Below, one piece after another: positions 9,080 through 16,664 of a stretch of 64,000 nt of DNA. Position 1 is the stretch's first letter. Each line of letters starts with the position of its first letter. This stretch comes from an uncultured Clostridia bacterium. Its GTDB lineage: Bacteria; Bacillota; Clostridia; Christensenellales; UBA3700. The position numbers and the translations under genes were made by a program. The stretch is taken from the NCBI GenBank assembly GCA_948471525.1, contig CAOKSY010000003.1:110956-174955 (forward strand), given 5' to 3'. The notes beneath the pieces were generated by a model. That model saw only the letters and a list, made by a program, of their open reading frames with translations, was not told the DNA's origin and did no database searches.

Positions 9080-9598
9080 TCAGTTTATATTTTTTCTTGT
9101 TTTTGCCGAATAAAAGATCATAGTGGCTATCAAGAATACAATTTGAATAGCGTTGCCCGCTATTATTCCGAATTGCATTTTTATTATTCCGTATATCAAC
9201 CAAGTCACAGACATCAATATCAACGTAAGTCTAAACGGTATCTGTCTTCGCGGAATAGTGCTGACTACTAAAAACAAAACGGCAAAAGACGGGATCAATT
9301 CAACTATGTTTACATAAAATACAACAGATATTATTATAATGACGGATATCAATATCAAATATATCCACCAAGGTTTTTTCTTATCTTTCTTTTCAAAAAA
9401 ATAATTGATAATAGGCGTTACTACTCCTATGCCCGAAAGAATTGCAGCCGGCGTAGCTCCCAACAAAATATAAGCGATCACCCAAACGACCGATGCGATA
9501 ATTACACCGAATAGTACCTTGAGCTTGTTTTTCAAAGTAACCGCAAGCATCTGTATTATCGGAGCTATTATATTAAGTATATTTCCTGCTAAAATCAT
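9080..9598 (-). CDS. YgjV-family inner membrane protein
   Basis: A 172-residue membrane protein with about six hydrophobic helices; the order and spacing resemble the YgjV (Imp-YgjV) family of unknown function. Helices include FGVIIASVVWVIAYILLG, WWIYLILISVIIIISVVF and AVLFLVVSTI, and the PRRQIPFRLTLILMSVTWLI segment is typical of the family. The ribosome site is weak (AGGTAAA). It follows the 431-residue membrane protein with a 30-base gap and is probably the last gene of that transcript. No catalytic residues can be named. Confidence 0.72.
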   Translation of the reverse strand: MILAGNILNIIAPIIQMLAVTLKNKLKVLFGVIIASVVWVIAYILLGATPAAILSGIGVVTPIINYFFEKKDKKKPWWIYLILISVIIIISVVFYVNIVELIPSFAVLFLVVSTIPRRQIPFRLTLILMSVTWLIYGIIKMQFGIIAGNAIQIVFLIATMIFYSAKTRKNIN

Positions 9599-9628
9599 AT
9601 TTTACCTATATTTATTATCAAAATTAAT

Positions 9629-10924
9629 TTATACTATTATCATAGTTGCTGATAATAGCAAAAATGATACTGTGAGAAGGTGAAATACTGTTTTTAGAGT
9701 TTTTATCAAACTCATTGCCCTTACTTCTTTATTGGGAATCCATATCAATCCTATCGACAGACAAGCGCAAGTGATATTAATACAAAAAATAGTTATTATT
9801 CCCGAGTTTAAATTTTTATCAAAAAGCGATGAGGATATCGGCAATAAAAACGTTATTATAGAAATAAGGAACTGCGTATTTTTTTCTGCTACAACCGCTC
9901 TGTCTTCGTACCATTTAAATGCGTTTGTTTTTTTATCGCCGGTTACTTCCACGTGCGAATTGAAGTATAAGTTTGCAAGCAAAAACATATTTCCGACAAG
10001 CCAAGGTAAAACAAACGGCAAAAGATTGTCTCCAAGCCATCCAACATAGAAGACAATAAAAATTATCGAATTCCATAAAAGCGACGCTGCAAAATATATT
10101 ATCGTTGTTATTTTAACTTTTATTTCTCCGTAAATTAATTTTTGCTTCATTTTCTCAGGATGTATGCGTTCTATAAATATAAACCCGAAAGTCGCAAGCA
10201 AAATAAAATTGGATAAAGTCCAGACCTCTATGGACGCGCCTCTATTTTGCCAGCTTTCGTCGAATTGCAATAGTCCGTTTAACACTCCGGAAATCAAACT
10301 CGGCGCCAAGCAAAGTATTAAAAGAAAATAAATATATCTAGATTTTTTTTGACATATCGAAAAAATCGCAAAAAGCACTATCTCTATTACAGTAAAAACT
10401 CTCAACGCAACAACCGTATCATTTTTTACAAATTCAATGCAAGTGAAAATAATTCCTATCATAAATTGTACGATAGCAAAAATATTGAGCCAAATTTTAT
10501 TTACTTGTTTGTCTTTGCCCTTGCTCTTCTTTTCAATCAAATTTATTATTTTAAAAGCCGAATAGATCAAAACTGCTTGCAATGTATTTACGCCGACGTT
10601 AATAATACTTTTGACAAAACCTATTTTCAATGCAACGCAAAATAATATCGAACTTATGATAGCTGTAATTATGCCGAATGCTTTAAAACGTTTGATCGTC
10701 AAAGCAACGACTAATACGCTGACGAAAAAAGCATAGACTACTCCGCCGTCAGAAGATGCGACGCTTCTTGTAGTAAGGATCGACAAAACTGCGCATACGA
10801 TGCCAAAAAGCAAACAATCAAAAATGTATAAAACAGGTTTGTTTAAAAGCAACGTATAATCAGTATCTATATCGATCGCAGTAATTCCGTCTTCTTGCTT
10901 TATTTTCTGTTCTTCTTGCGCCAT
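9629..10924 (-). CDS. Polytopic membrane protein of unknown family
   Basis: A 431-residue protein that I cannot place in a family. After a 28-residue charged N-terminus, about 12-13 hydrophobic helices cover nearly the whole length (for example LLFGIVCAVLSIL, FAIVQFMIGIIFTCIEFV and IIYFAASLLWNSIIFIVF). The only substantial soluble stretch is around residues 330-350 (SHVEVTGDKKTNAFKWYEDR). No nucleotide-binding or transporter signature is visible. A clear AGGAG precedes the ATG. It lies between a GuaD-like deaminase (56 bases upstream) and a YgjV-like protein (30 bases downstream) on the same strand. The region is more AT-rich than the flanking core genes. Confidence 0.78.
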   Translation of the reverse strand: MAQEEQKIKQEDGITAIDIDTDYTLLLNKPVLYIFDCLLFGIVCAVLSILTTRSVASSDGGVVYAFFVSVLVVALTIKRFKAFGIITAIISSILFCVALKIGFVKSIINVGVNTLQAVLIYSAFKIINLIEKKSKGKDKQVNKIWLNIFAIVQFMIGIIFTCIEFVKNDTVVALRVFTVIEIVLFAIFSICQKKSRYIYFLLILCLAPSLISGVLNGLLQFDESWQNRGASIEVWTLSNFILLATFGFIFIERIHPEKMKQKLIYGEIKVKITTIIYFAASLLWNSIIFIVFYVGWLGDNLLPFVLPWLVGNMFLLANLYFNSHVEVTGDKKTNAFKWYEDRAVVAEKNTQFLISIITFLLPISSSLFDKNLNSGIITIFCINITCACLSIGLIWIPNKEVRAMSLIKTLKTVFHLLTVSFLLLSATMIIV

Positions 10925-10980
10925 TTCTTCTCCTTAGTTCTCAAATCCAAAGAATCAAATTTCGATATCTTTTTTAACGG

Positions 10981-11442
10981 TCAATAATTTGTTTTACCCG
11001 TCATTTTGTTATACTCTTCAAACAAATTCAAACATTCATCCCTGTCAATATTGTTTAAATAATCGCCCAATTTTTCTCTGCCGCCCAAAATTGCATCAAA
11101 CTTGTTGTCTCTAAAGCCGATCATTTCATTATCTTTTATCGTACAACCGTAATAAATTTTTGATATGTTTGCCCACATACAAGCTACCAAACACATGTGA
11201 CACGGTTCCCCCGTAGTGCAGATCTCACAATCGCTTAAATCAAACGTTCCTAAATTTTTACACGCATTGCGTATTGCCTGCATTTCCCCGTGACAAGTAG
11301 GATCATTTAATTTTACAACCTGATTATGTCCTCTGCCGACTACTTTATTGTCTTTGACTATAACGCTTCCAAACGGACCGCCCTCAAAATTTTTTATACC
11401 GACTCTAGCCTCTTCAATAGCCTCATGCATAAATTTATTCAT
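10981..11442 (-). CDS. GuaD-like nucleoside/guanine deaminase
   Basis: A 153-residue member of the cytidine/deoxycytidylate deaminase superfamily, closest in layout to bacterial guanine deaminases: it would hydrolyse an amino group from a purine base or nucleoside. The zinc site is complete: H51 and catalytic E53 in CHGEMQAIRNAC, and C81 and C84 in EPCHMC. FEGGPFGSVIVKD matches the conserved N-terminus of the GuaD group. HGE replaces the usual HAE and PCHMC the usual PCPMC, so substrate may differ. A GAGGG ribosome site precedes the ATG. It may head a transcript with the two membrane proteins downstream. tRNA-adenosine deaminase is less likely because its extra motifs are absent. Confidence 0.85.
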   Translation of the reverse strand: MNKFMHEAIEEARVGIKNFEGGPFGSVIVKDNKVVGRGHNQVVKLNDPTCHGEMQAIRNACKNLGTFDLSDCEICTTGEPCHMCLVACMWANISKIYYGCTIKDNEMIGFRDNKFDAILGGREKLGDYLNNIDRDECLNLFEEYNKMTGKTNY

Positions 11443-11576
11443 AGAATCTTTACCCTCTATACCTTATTGGTTATTATTATATCACCTCATAATTACATTG
11501 TAAAGCAAGGCTAAACATTTGATATTAAATAATACAGACTCTCAAACTTAAGAGCGATTAAACGCACTACAAAAAA

Positions 11577-11657
11577 TGAACAGTACGCTTTTTATTGCAA
11601 AAGTCGTACCGTTCACGATCAAACTATGCGCCTATGTATTTACCTCGAGCGCATAGT
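11577..11657 (-). terminator. Two hairpins ending the 99-residue protein transcript
   Basis: On the minus strand the first hairpin downstream of the gene is ACTATGCGC / GCGCATAGT (11623-11657). The second is an 11-bp stem TGAACGGTACG / CGTACTGTTCA (11577-11615) followed by TTTTTTG. The second has the better terminator form. Confidence 0.72.
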
Positions 11658-11705
11658 AAATTGTTTTGGTCGAAATATTATATCTTGAATTCTATTTGCC
11701 GAACG

Positions 11706-12005
11706 TTAGCCCTCGTAACGGTCAAGGTTGGCGCGGATAGCTTCGATGAGACGTTTCTCTGCCGCCACTTTTGCGTCTCTCGCTACTTTAGTGCAGACGA
11801 AAGTTCCGTAAAGTTTAGAAAGATCGTCTACGAGATTCTTAAGGTGTACGGTGTCAAGAATTTTCACCGATCCGCAAAGTTCTTCTTCCGTAAACGCAGG
11901 TGCCGCCGGAGCCGCCGCAGGCGCAGTCGGAGCTGCCGCCGCTGTCGTAGCCGTCGTTGCAGACGCCGTCGTAGGTACTGTTGTGTTCGTGATGTTCTTT
12001 TCCAT
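11706..12005 (-). CDS. Small Ala/Thr/Pro-rich protein of unknown function
   Basis: A 99-residue protein that I do not recognise. Residues 4-38 are low complexity (runs of Thr, Ala and Pro, such as APTAPAAAPAAPAF). Residues 39-99 look like a folded helical domain (EEELCGSVKILDTVHL, LVDDLSKLYGTFVCTKVA, RLIEAIRANLDRYEG). It has two Cys, no signal peptide and no membrane segment. The ribosome site GGAG lies about ten bases before the ATG. It stands alone between terminators and has a 5' leader of more than 150 bases with unusual GC content (see 12050-12180). The opposite-strand frames are shadows created by the GC-rich repeat codons. Confidence 0.7.
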   Translation of the reverse strand: MEKNITNTTVPTTASATTATTAAAAPTAPAAAPAAPAFTEEELCGSVKILDTVHLKNLVDDLSKLYGTFVCTKVARDAKVAAEKRLIEAIRANLDRYEG

Positions 12006-12325
12006 AAAAAATATCTCCTATACAATATATTCTTTGTCCCGTTTTTACACATAGCCGCCGCGGATAGCTCTGCGTAACGTAGCCCCTATCATAGGGCGAG
12101 ACGCTCTACTTTAAGACCAACGATTGCCCGCTAATCCACGAGCAACAGTTGCGTCAACATATCATACGTCTCAAACTCTTTAAAAATGCATAAATCACCC
12201 ACAAATTAAATCAATAAATTTCAATAACCTATTTATATATTTAATCCTATAATAAAAAAGGAGCACAAACTTTAAGGAGCACAAACTTTTTTGTTTGTAC
12301 TCCTTTGCTTCTACTGCATAAAAGT
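12006..12325 (-). other. Gene-free stretch with a possibly structured leader RNA
   Basis: No coding frame is convincing here. The part at 12050-12175 is much richer in G+C than its AT-rich flanks and, read on the minus strand, contains pairings: GAGACG with CGTCTC closing about 70 bases, a hairpin CCCTA-TGA-TAGGG, and GATAG with CTATC. It would be the leader of the 99-residue gene or a separate small RNA. It does not match 6S, SRP, RNase P or riboswitch cores that I can recall. The rest holds the Fic terminator. Confidence 0.4.
12258..12305 (-). terminator. Fic gene terminator with a tandemly duplicated arm
   Basis: On the minus strand AAGGAGTACAAAC (12293-12305) pairs with a complementary arm at 12274-12286, with one mismatch. 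A second exact 16-base copy of that arm follows at 12258-12273, next to a T-run. Either copy can close the hairpin. Confidence 0.7.
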
Positions 12326-13519
12326 TTATTGCATATCCAATTCTTCCAAATCTACAGTATAAAATATACGTTTTCCTACTTGATTTGTCTTTATTAAATT
12401 TCCATTTAATTCTAATATTTTTTTAATAGCCGTATATCCTAAAGACGAAAGATTTTGTAAATCTGACATCGTAAGTCCCTCGAATCCGAACAACGCATTT
12501 TGTAGTAAATAGTAAAGCAACGCCCAATATTTAGGTTTGCCTTGATACTTATTCTGCAAAATAGATTCGTAATAATCGAGTTTTTCCTGCTTTTCTCTAA
12601 GTTTAATATCCATATGAATCAAACTGGTCTTTATAAACTCTAAAAAACTGATAATAAACGGTGTCAAATCTCCCCTATTTATTTTGTTATTTGTTATTAT
12701 AAAGAGTTTATTATACCTGTTTCGGTTTTCTTTTATTACGACAGAAAGTCCATAACTTATGAGGTTATTAAGTTCCTTAGAAAGCATATAACTGCTTATA
12801 AACCTATTCATACGCCCGTTTCCATCATAAAACGGATGTATATAGCCCAATAAATAATGGAATATTGCAATGTTTATAAGTCTATTCCCGTTATCTCCGT
12901 TCAAAATGTTCAATGCTTTTTCCATAGCCTCGTCTATCGCTTTCTCCGGCATAAGACCGCTATGAACCATTTCTTGTTTACTGCTCCATACGCTAACGTC
13001 GTTTTTCCTAAAATATTTACCGTCAGGCGCATTTTCCGGACAGGCGGCGACTACTTCCTGCAAGACAATTTCGTCATACAGTTTTCGTATACTTTCACAA
13101 CTCCTCAAATCTATTTCATCGTGTTGCATTATCCTCTCATATTTTTTTACCAAGTTTACAAGTCGCAAAGTCTTGTCCTTATTCCCCAAATTATCAAGAA
13201 TATCGCTGATTTCACGTTTGGTGCTGTAAACGCCCTCTATTTCGTTCGTTATATTGATTTCATCTATCAACTTATTCCTTTTATATTGTGTCAAAGCCAC
13301 GCCGGGCAGACACACGCAAATATCGTCCAACCTTCTGTTGGCTTGCATTATTTCGTAAATCAATTGCATTATTTCATTAGTGTTTACATAAAAAGCCTGA
13401 TAATCTTTTATAAAAATATCCAACTTTTGCGTAGATACGCTTTCAAAGCGCTTTATATATTGCTCTTCGTACTCATCGCGGTTTTTATAATAAAACGATT
13501 CCAAATTCTTATATATCAT
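12326..13519 (-). CDS. Fic-domain protein (AMP transferase type) with winged-helix C-terminus
   Basis: A 397-residue Fic protein. The active-site loop is intact: H228-PFYDGNGRMNR, the canonical HxFx(D/E)GNGRxxR motif, which supports transfer of AMP from ATP to a hydroxyl side chain. An inhibitory motif T91-NEIEG fits [S/T]xxxE[G/N] and lies N-terminal to the Fic core, so this is a class II, self-inhibited enzyme. The C-terminal part (about residues 330-397, LTMSDLQNLSSLGYTAIKKI) looks like a winged helix that may bind DNA. A GGAG ribosome site lies five bases from the ATG. It stands alone with its own terminator and no antitoxin-type partner. Its target is unknown. Confidence 0.93.
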   Translation of the reverse strand: MIYKNLESFYYKNRDEYEEQYIKRFESVSTQKLDIFIKDYQAFYVNTNEIMQLIYEIMQANRRLDDICVCLPGVALTQYKRNKLIDEINITNEIEGVYSTKREISDILDNLGNKDKTLRLVNLVKKYERIMQHDEIDLRSCESIRKLYDEIVLQEVVAACPENAPDGKYFRKNDVSVWSSKQEMVHSGLMPEKAIDEAMEKALNILNGDNGNRLINIAIFHYLLGYIHPFYDGNGRMNRFISSYMLSKELNNLISYGLSVVIKENRNRYNKLFIITNNKINRGDLTPFIISFLEFIKTSLIHMDIKLREKQEKLDYYESILQNKYQGKPKYWALLYYLLQNALFGFEGLTMSDLQNLSSLGYTAIKKILELNGNLIKTNQVGKRIFYTVDLEELDMQ

Positions 13520-13712
13520 ACTAACTCCTGTATATTCATATTATCATTTTTTGCAAATAATAACAAGCAAAATATCAATTATATTTTTGATTTTTCCCAT
13601 TTTCAAAAATCAAAATACAAATACTGCCTTTTAATATTCAAAAAAATGTAAAATCATCATCAAACATACATTAAACCGAATTACTCTATAAAGCACAAAA
13701 TAGTAATGAAAA

Positions 13713-13734
13713 AGAAACCGCAAATGCGATTTCT
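13713..13734 (-). terminator. Terminator after the 55-residue protein gene
   Basis: On the minus strand AGAAATCGCA pairs with TGCGGTTTCT (one G-U pair) and is followed by TTTTC. Confidence 0.7.
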
Positions 13735-13814
13735 CTTATCTCATGGTATGCGTATACTCCCGTAATGGTGGAGCAGTGGTAACCTAAAACGAATATTCTC
13801 CGCTAAATTGAAAT

Positions 13815-13982
13815 TTAATTTTCAATTTTAATAATAATGTCGTATGCAGTAGAACATTCTTCTTTTGATAATTTTGTTTCATTGACCAGATACTCTATTG
13901 CCTCATCTTTGCTATCAAATTTTTTTAATATATCTTTTACCTCTTTAAATTTATCAATAGCAACCTGAATTTCGGTGTTCAT
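13815..13982 (-). CDS. Small helical protein of unknown function
   Basis: A 55-residue, highly charged and probably all-helical protein (MNTEIQVAIDKFKEVKDIL, FDSKDEAIEYLVNETKLSK, CSTAYDIIIKI). I do not recognise it. The frame also opens at a GTG five codons upstream, but the ATG is preceded at the right distance by GAGGCGAG, so I use the ATG. It is followed by a clear terminator, which supports a real gene. It is not adjacent to a toxin or phage gene. The AT-rich DNA on both sides (13520-13814 and 13983-14226) shows nothing else coding. Confidence 0.6.
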   Translation of the reverse strand: MNTEIQVAIDKFKEVKDILKKFDSKDEAIEYLVNETKLSKEECSTAYDIIIKIEN

Positions 13983-14226
13983 AATTTCTCGCCTCACTTG
14001 TAAATTACTGTTTATTCTTTATTAAGCAAATATATTATAGCACAAACAAACGCTATTTTCAACTATATGTCTATATGAAACAGACTTTGGCACGGTGGTG
14101 GGTGATTGATATAACAATCGTCTTGTTTATGCTCGTCTTCAAACATTTCTCACAACGAATAAATTTAAAGTATTGATTAGGATTTGTTGCGCTATATTTT
14201 AGGGGGATTTAATATTTGTAAATAAA

Positions 14227-14258
14227 AAAGTTTGAACAATTATTACGTTCAAACTTTT
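14227..14258 (-). terminator. Terminator of the tmRNA/tRNA-Ala transcript
   Basis: An 11-12-bp stem (AAAAGTTTGAAC / GTTCAAACTTTT) with T-runs on both sides, directly after the tRNA-Ala 3' end on the minus strand. Confidence 0.85.
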
Positions 14259-14264
14259 ATAAAT

Positions 14265-14340
14265 TGGTGGAGATAAGGGGATTCGAACCCCTGACCTATA
14301 CGTTGCGAACGTATCGCGCTACCAACTGTGCTATATCCCC
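14265..14340 (-). tRNA. tRNA-Ala (anticodon CGC)
   Basis: A 76-base cloverleaf with encoded CCA. The acceptor stem is GGGGATA / TATCTCC and has the G3-U70 wobble that marks alanine tRNAs. The anticodon loop TTCGCAA gives anticodon CGC, and the T arm is AGGGG-TTCGAAT-CCCCT. The D stem (GCAC / GCGC) has an A-C mismatch at 12-23. It lies 103 bases downstream of tmRNA with one shared terminator, so both are probably processed from one transcript. Confidence 0.95.
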
Positions 14341-14443
14341 GTATATTCTTTTTATTAAATTATTAGTGCAAATATATATCTGCGTTTTGTTTTCCCGGCG
14401 CCGTCTGTCCGCTGTCGGACATTTGGCGCAGTCGTTCCGATTG

Positions 14444-14789
14444 TGGTGGAACTGAGGGGAGTCGAACCCCTGTCTGGACAAGTTCATATGACACTTTCTA
14501 CACGCTTATTGAACATATATTAGTCCCTGACGTTCTCTATTCACGGAGAAACGCTTCGGCAAGCCTTTGATATTGTCGGACGGTAAAGGCGTATGCGCCC
14601 GACCCTTTTCCACTGATTGATGCCGATTATCGAGCCGTGGAGTCTCGAGTCGACAAGCCTGCTGCTTAGGCAGCGAAAGCTACTTGTTTGTTATTATTTG
14701 CGTTTAAATTTAATTTTCCGTTTTTACGAAGTCGAGCCTTCGGCGTGCTTATACCATACCCGCTTCCCCATCGAATCCGGGACAGCCCC
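14444..14789 (-). ncRNA. ssrA: Transfer-messenger RNA (tmRNA)
   Basis: This 346-base RNA rescues stalled ribosomes. The 5' end GGGGCTGTCCCGGATTCGAT and the 3' end with a T arm (GGGGTTCGACTCCCC) and CAGTTCC-A-CCA form the alanine-type acceptor (GGGGCTG pairs with CAGTTCC, with a G-U third pair). The tag reading frame ends at 14666 (TAA) and encodes the C-terminus NANNNKQVAFAA; the full tag is probably about 20 residues, starting near 14728. CCA is encoded. SmpB is not in the window. tRNA-Ala follows downstream. Confidence 0.97.
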
Positions 14790-14803
14790 GTATAAGTATT
14801 TTT

Positions 14804-14832
14804 ATTATATTGCGTAAAATAACGTTTGTCAA
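14804..14832 (-). promoter_or_regulatory. Consensus sigma-A promoter for tmRNA/tRNA-Ala
   Basis: TTGACA (14827-14832), a 17-base spacer and TATAAT (14804-14809) on the minus strand: a perfect match to consensus, placing the transcript start a few bases before the mature tmRNA 5' end. Confidence 0.93.
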
Positions 14833-14870
14833 CACTATTTCAGCGACATATTTTTCCTTATTTAAAAAAC

Positions 14871-15068
14871 TCAGTCTTTTGATTTATAGTAAAGTCTGCA
14901 ATGACAGTAGCCCTCGAATTGCGGATCGGCTATCTGGTCTCTGAATTCCTTGCATACGCATTTGTTGTCCTCGATCATCTCCACACGGCACGGACAGTAA
15001 CCGCCTCTCGCCTTAAGTCCTTCTTTGATCGCCGCAACTACCTCTTTGTCTTCGTTGAGTTTTACCAT
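14871..15068 (-). CDS. Ferredoxin-thioredoxin reductase catalytic-domain-like protein
   Basis: A 65-residue protein with the cysteine pattern of the FTR catalytic (beta) chain: C25-P-C27, C37-V-C39 and C55-H-C57, plus the family segment KEFRDQI. In the known enzyme four of these Cys hold a 4Fe-4S cluster and two form the redox disulfide. Short stand-alone versions are common in anaerobic Firmicutes; their partner is often unknown. AAAGGAG precedes the ATG. No thioredoxin or ferredoxin gene is next to it, and it is a single-gene unit. Confidence 0.88.
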   Translation of the reverse strand: MVKLNEDKEVVAAIKEGLKARGGYCPCRVEMIEDNKCVCKEFRDQIADPQFEGYCHCRLYYKSKD

Positions 15069-15302
15069 TTTGATCTCCTTTATACTCTTTCTTTATATAC
15101 ATAATACTCCCGAGCCAACGCTATGTCAACTCGCAAACGACATTTCAATCCCCGTCAAGATATTTATATTCTTACGAAAATAAAATATTAATCCGCAAAA
15201 ATGTTATATAATGCGCAATGCACTTTTTATCGACCGCCGCCGTATATCTATATATAAGCGCACGCACAAACAGTATTATAATATATAGATAATAAAAAAT
15301 AA

Positions 15303-15322
15303 GGGGGAGATATTTCTCCCCC
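15303..15322 (-). terminator. Terminator after the 110-residue membrane protein
   Basis: An 8-bp perfect stem (GGGGGAGA / TCTCCCCC) followed on the minus strand by TTATTTTTTATT. Confidence 0.88.
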
Positions 15323-15335
15323 GCTTAGACCGTCA

Positions 15336-15668
15336 TCAGATCATTGAAAGTCCAAAGCCTAAGAACACCAGTATGATATATACAATGATACATACGTATA
15401 CTGTGATTTTAAAGGCTTTCTTTTTGTTTCTTGCAAAATAGAATGCTGCCAAACATACAACTATACCGAGCGCAATGTCTTTGATAAGATTCATAACGTT
15501 CATCACAACTCCGCCGCTTTGATCTACCGCATCAAGAATAAGATTGACGATAAAGATAACTATCGCGAGAATCATTACGACGCAAGCGCACAATCCGATA
15601 AGCGCGTTCATATTTGCTTTGACGGATCTGTCTTCTATTTTTTTGCTAGTTGACTTTTTCTTAGCCAT
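15336..15668 (-). CDS. Small three-span membrane protein of unknown function
   Basis: A 110-residue protein with a basic, Lys/Ser-rich start (MAKKKSTSKK) and three hydrophobic helices: LIGLCACVVMILAIVIFIVN, IKDIALGIVVCLAAFYFA and ITVYVCIIVYIILVFLGFG. A short basic loop (RNKKKAFK) joins helices two and three. No family is recognised. A strong ribosome site (GGGAGG) and a strong terminator frame it as a single gene. It could be a small structural or stress membrane protein; nothing in the sequence decides. Confidence 0.78.
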   Translation of the reverse strand: MAKKKSTSKKIEDRSVKANMNALIGLCACVVMILAIVIFIVNLILDAVDQSGGVVMNVMNLIKDIALGIVVCLAAFYFARNKKKAFKITVYVCIIVYIILVFLGFGLSMI

Positions 15669-15752
15669 ATCAAAAAACCTCCCAATATATTTTAAAATAT
15701 TATAGTACCAATAAATAAATATGTCAAGTCTAATTTTTTATTTGATTATACT

Positions 15753-16388
15753 TTATAAATAATAATTTTTTTCGCCGTACTTCTTTGCGCAGATCGCCAT
15801 CGACGCGAATATCGCCGCCGTATCAGCTATGCACGCAACTATCGCGACGATATATGAAGACACAAATATAGCTACGATTAGACATATTGTATTGCAAACA
15901 GCCAGAGTCGCTCCGCCGATAATCCCGTACTTATGTCTGAGTTTCGCATTTTGCATAAAACTGTCTAGATTGACAAATACCGCATAATCTTTGAAAGATA
16001 AAAAACAAATTATATCCAATATATAAAAAGCAAATATTATAATGAAGTTTACGCCTTTAGACATATCAAAAGACAGCGACAGCCCCAACACCTCTATAAA
16101 ATGCATATTACATAATGATATATCGAAAAAACTCAGCATCACGGTAGCCAACGACAAAGTAGCCGCTTCCGCATATGCGCCCTTTTTTATTTTCATCCGC
16201 TCTATTGCGACCGCAACCGTCGCGCTCAAGACAAATATCAACGTCATCGGCGTCCACCAATACACGCTCTGCTCGGCGGATCTCTTTACGGCAACTGCCG
16301 TCCATACCGCAAAGCTTATAAGCTCTCCGATAATAAGCAGAACGTTTGCCGCAAAAGCGGCTTTCAAAATACCGCAAGCCTTTTTCAT
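15753..16388 (-). CDS. Membrane protein of unknown function
   Basis: A 211-residue protein with six or seven hydrophobic helices (for example AAFAANVLLIIGELISFAVW and VNFIIIFAFYILDIICFLSF) and a short basic region near residue 160 (NAKLRHKYG). I do not recognise the family. The longest frame starts 16 codons earlier, but the ATG used here is preceded by AGAGGCG and starts a typical membrane N-terminus (MKKACG). It is transcribed away from nrdD and nothing on its strand lies close enough to be a clear operon partner. Confidence 0.75.
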   Translation of the reverse strand: MKKACGILKAAFAANVLLIIGELISFAVWTAVAVKRSAEQSVYWWTPMTLIFVLSATVAVAIERMKIKKGAYAEAATLSLATVMLSFFDISLCNMHFIEVLGLSLSFDMSKGVNFIIIFAFYILDIICFLSFKDYAVFVNLDSFMQNAKLRHKYGIIGGATLAVCNTICLIVAIFVSSYIVAIVACIADTAAIFASMAICAKKYGEKNYYL

Positions 16389-16507
16389 CGTCGCCTCTCT
16401 TTTAATAATTATATAACAATCTATAATATATGTCAAGACCGACTAACGGGCGGTTTTTATACGTTGAAAAGTCGATTGCAAGAGCGGCATATCTAACGGT
16501 TAAAAAT

Positions 16508-16549
16508 CAATATCTAGTAAGAGTATTCCGTCTAATCACTATATATTGT
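16508..16549. promoter_or_regulatory. Pair of NrdR boxes upstream of nrdDG
   Basis: CAATATCTAGT (16508-16518) and CTATATATTGT (16539-16549) match the NrdR-box core CWATATATWGT at 10/11 and 11/11 positions. Their starts are exactly 31 bp apart, three helical turns, the known spacing for NrdR pairs. They lie about 55-100 bp upstream of the nrdD promoter. Confidence 0.85.
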
Positions 16550-16602
16550 GGTTTGTCAAGCGATTTTCGCTAAATTTTTTAAATTTATTTTGTCATTTTG
16601 TA

Positions 16603-16631
16603 TTGCATAGCGCATATGCTTGTGATATAAT
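16603..16631 (+). promoter_or_regulatory. nrdDG promoter
   Basis: TTGCAT (16603-16608) and TATAAT (16626-16631) with a 17-base spacer that ends in TGTGA, 33 bases before the nrdD ATG. Confidence 0.8.
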
Positions 16632-16664
16632 CATTTCTGCACCAACGATATGAGGAGAACCATT

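Noticed and set aside
12061..12180. Plus-strand reading of the GC-rich leader considered as a degenerate tRNA
   Set aside because: No T loop, no acceptor pairing and no proper anticodon arm could be drawn.
12326..13519. Fic gene considered as a toxin-antitoxin pair with the small gene at 13815
   Set aside because: The small gene is about 300 bases away behind its own terminator, and the Fic protein already has its inhibitory helix built in.
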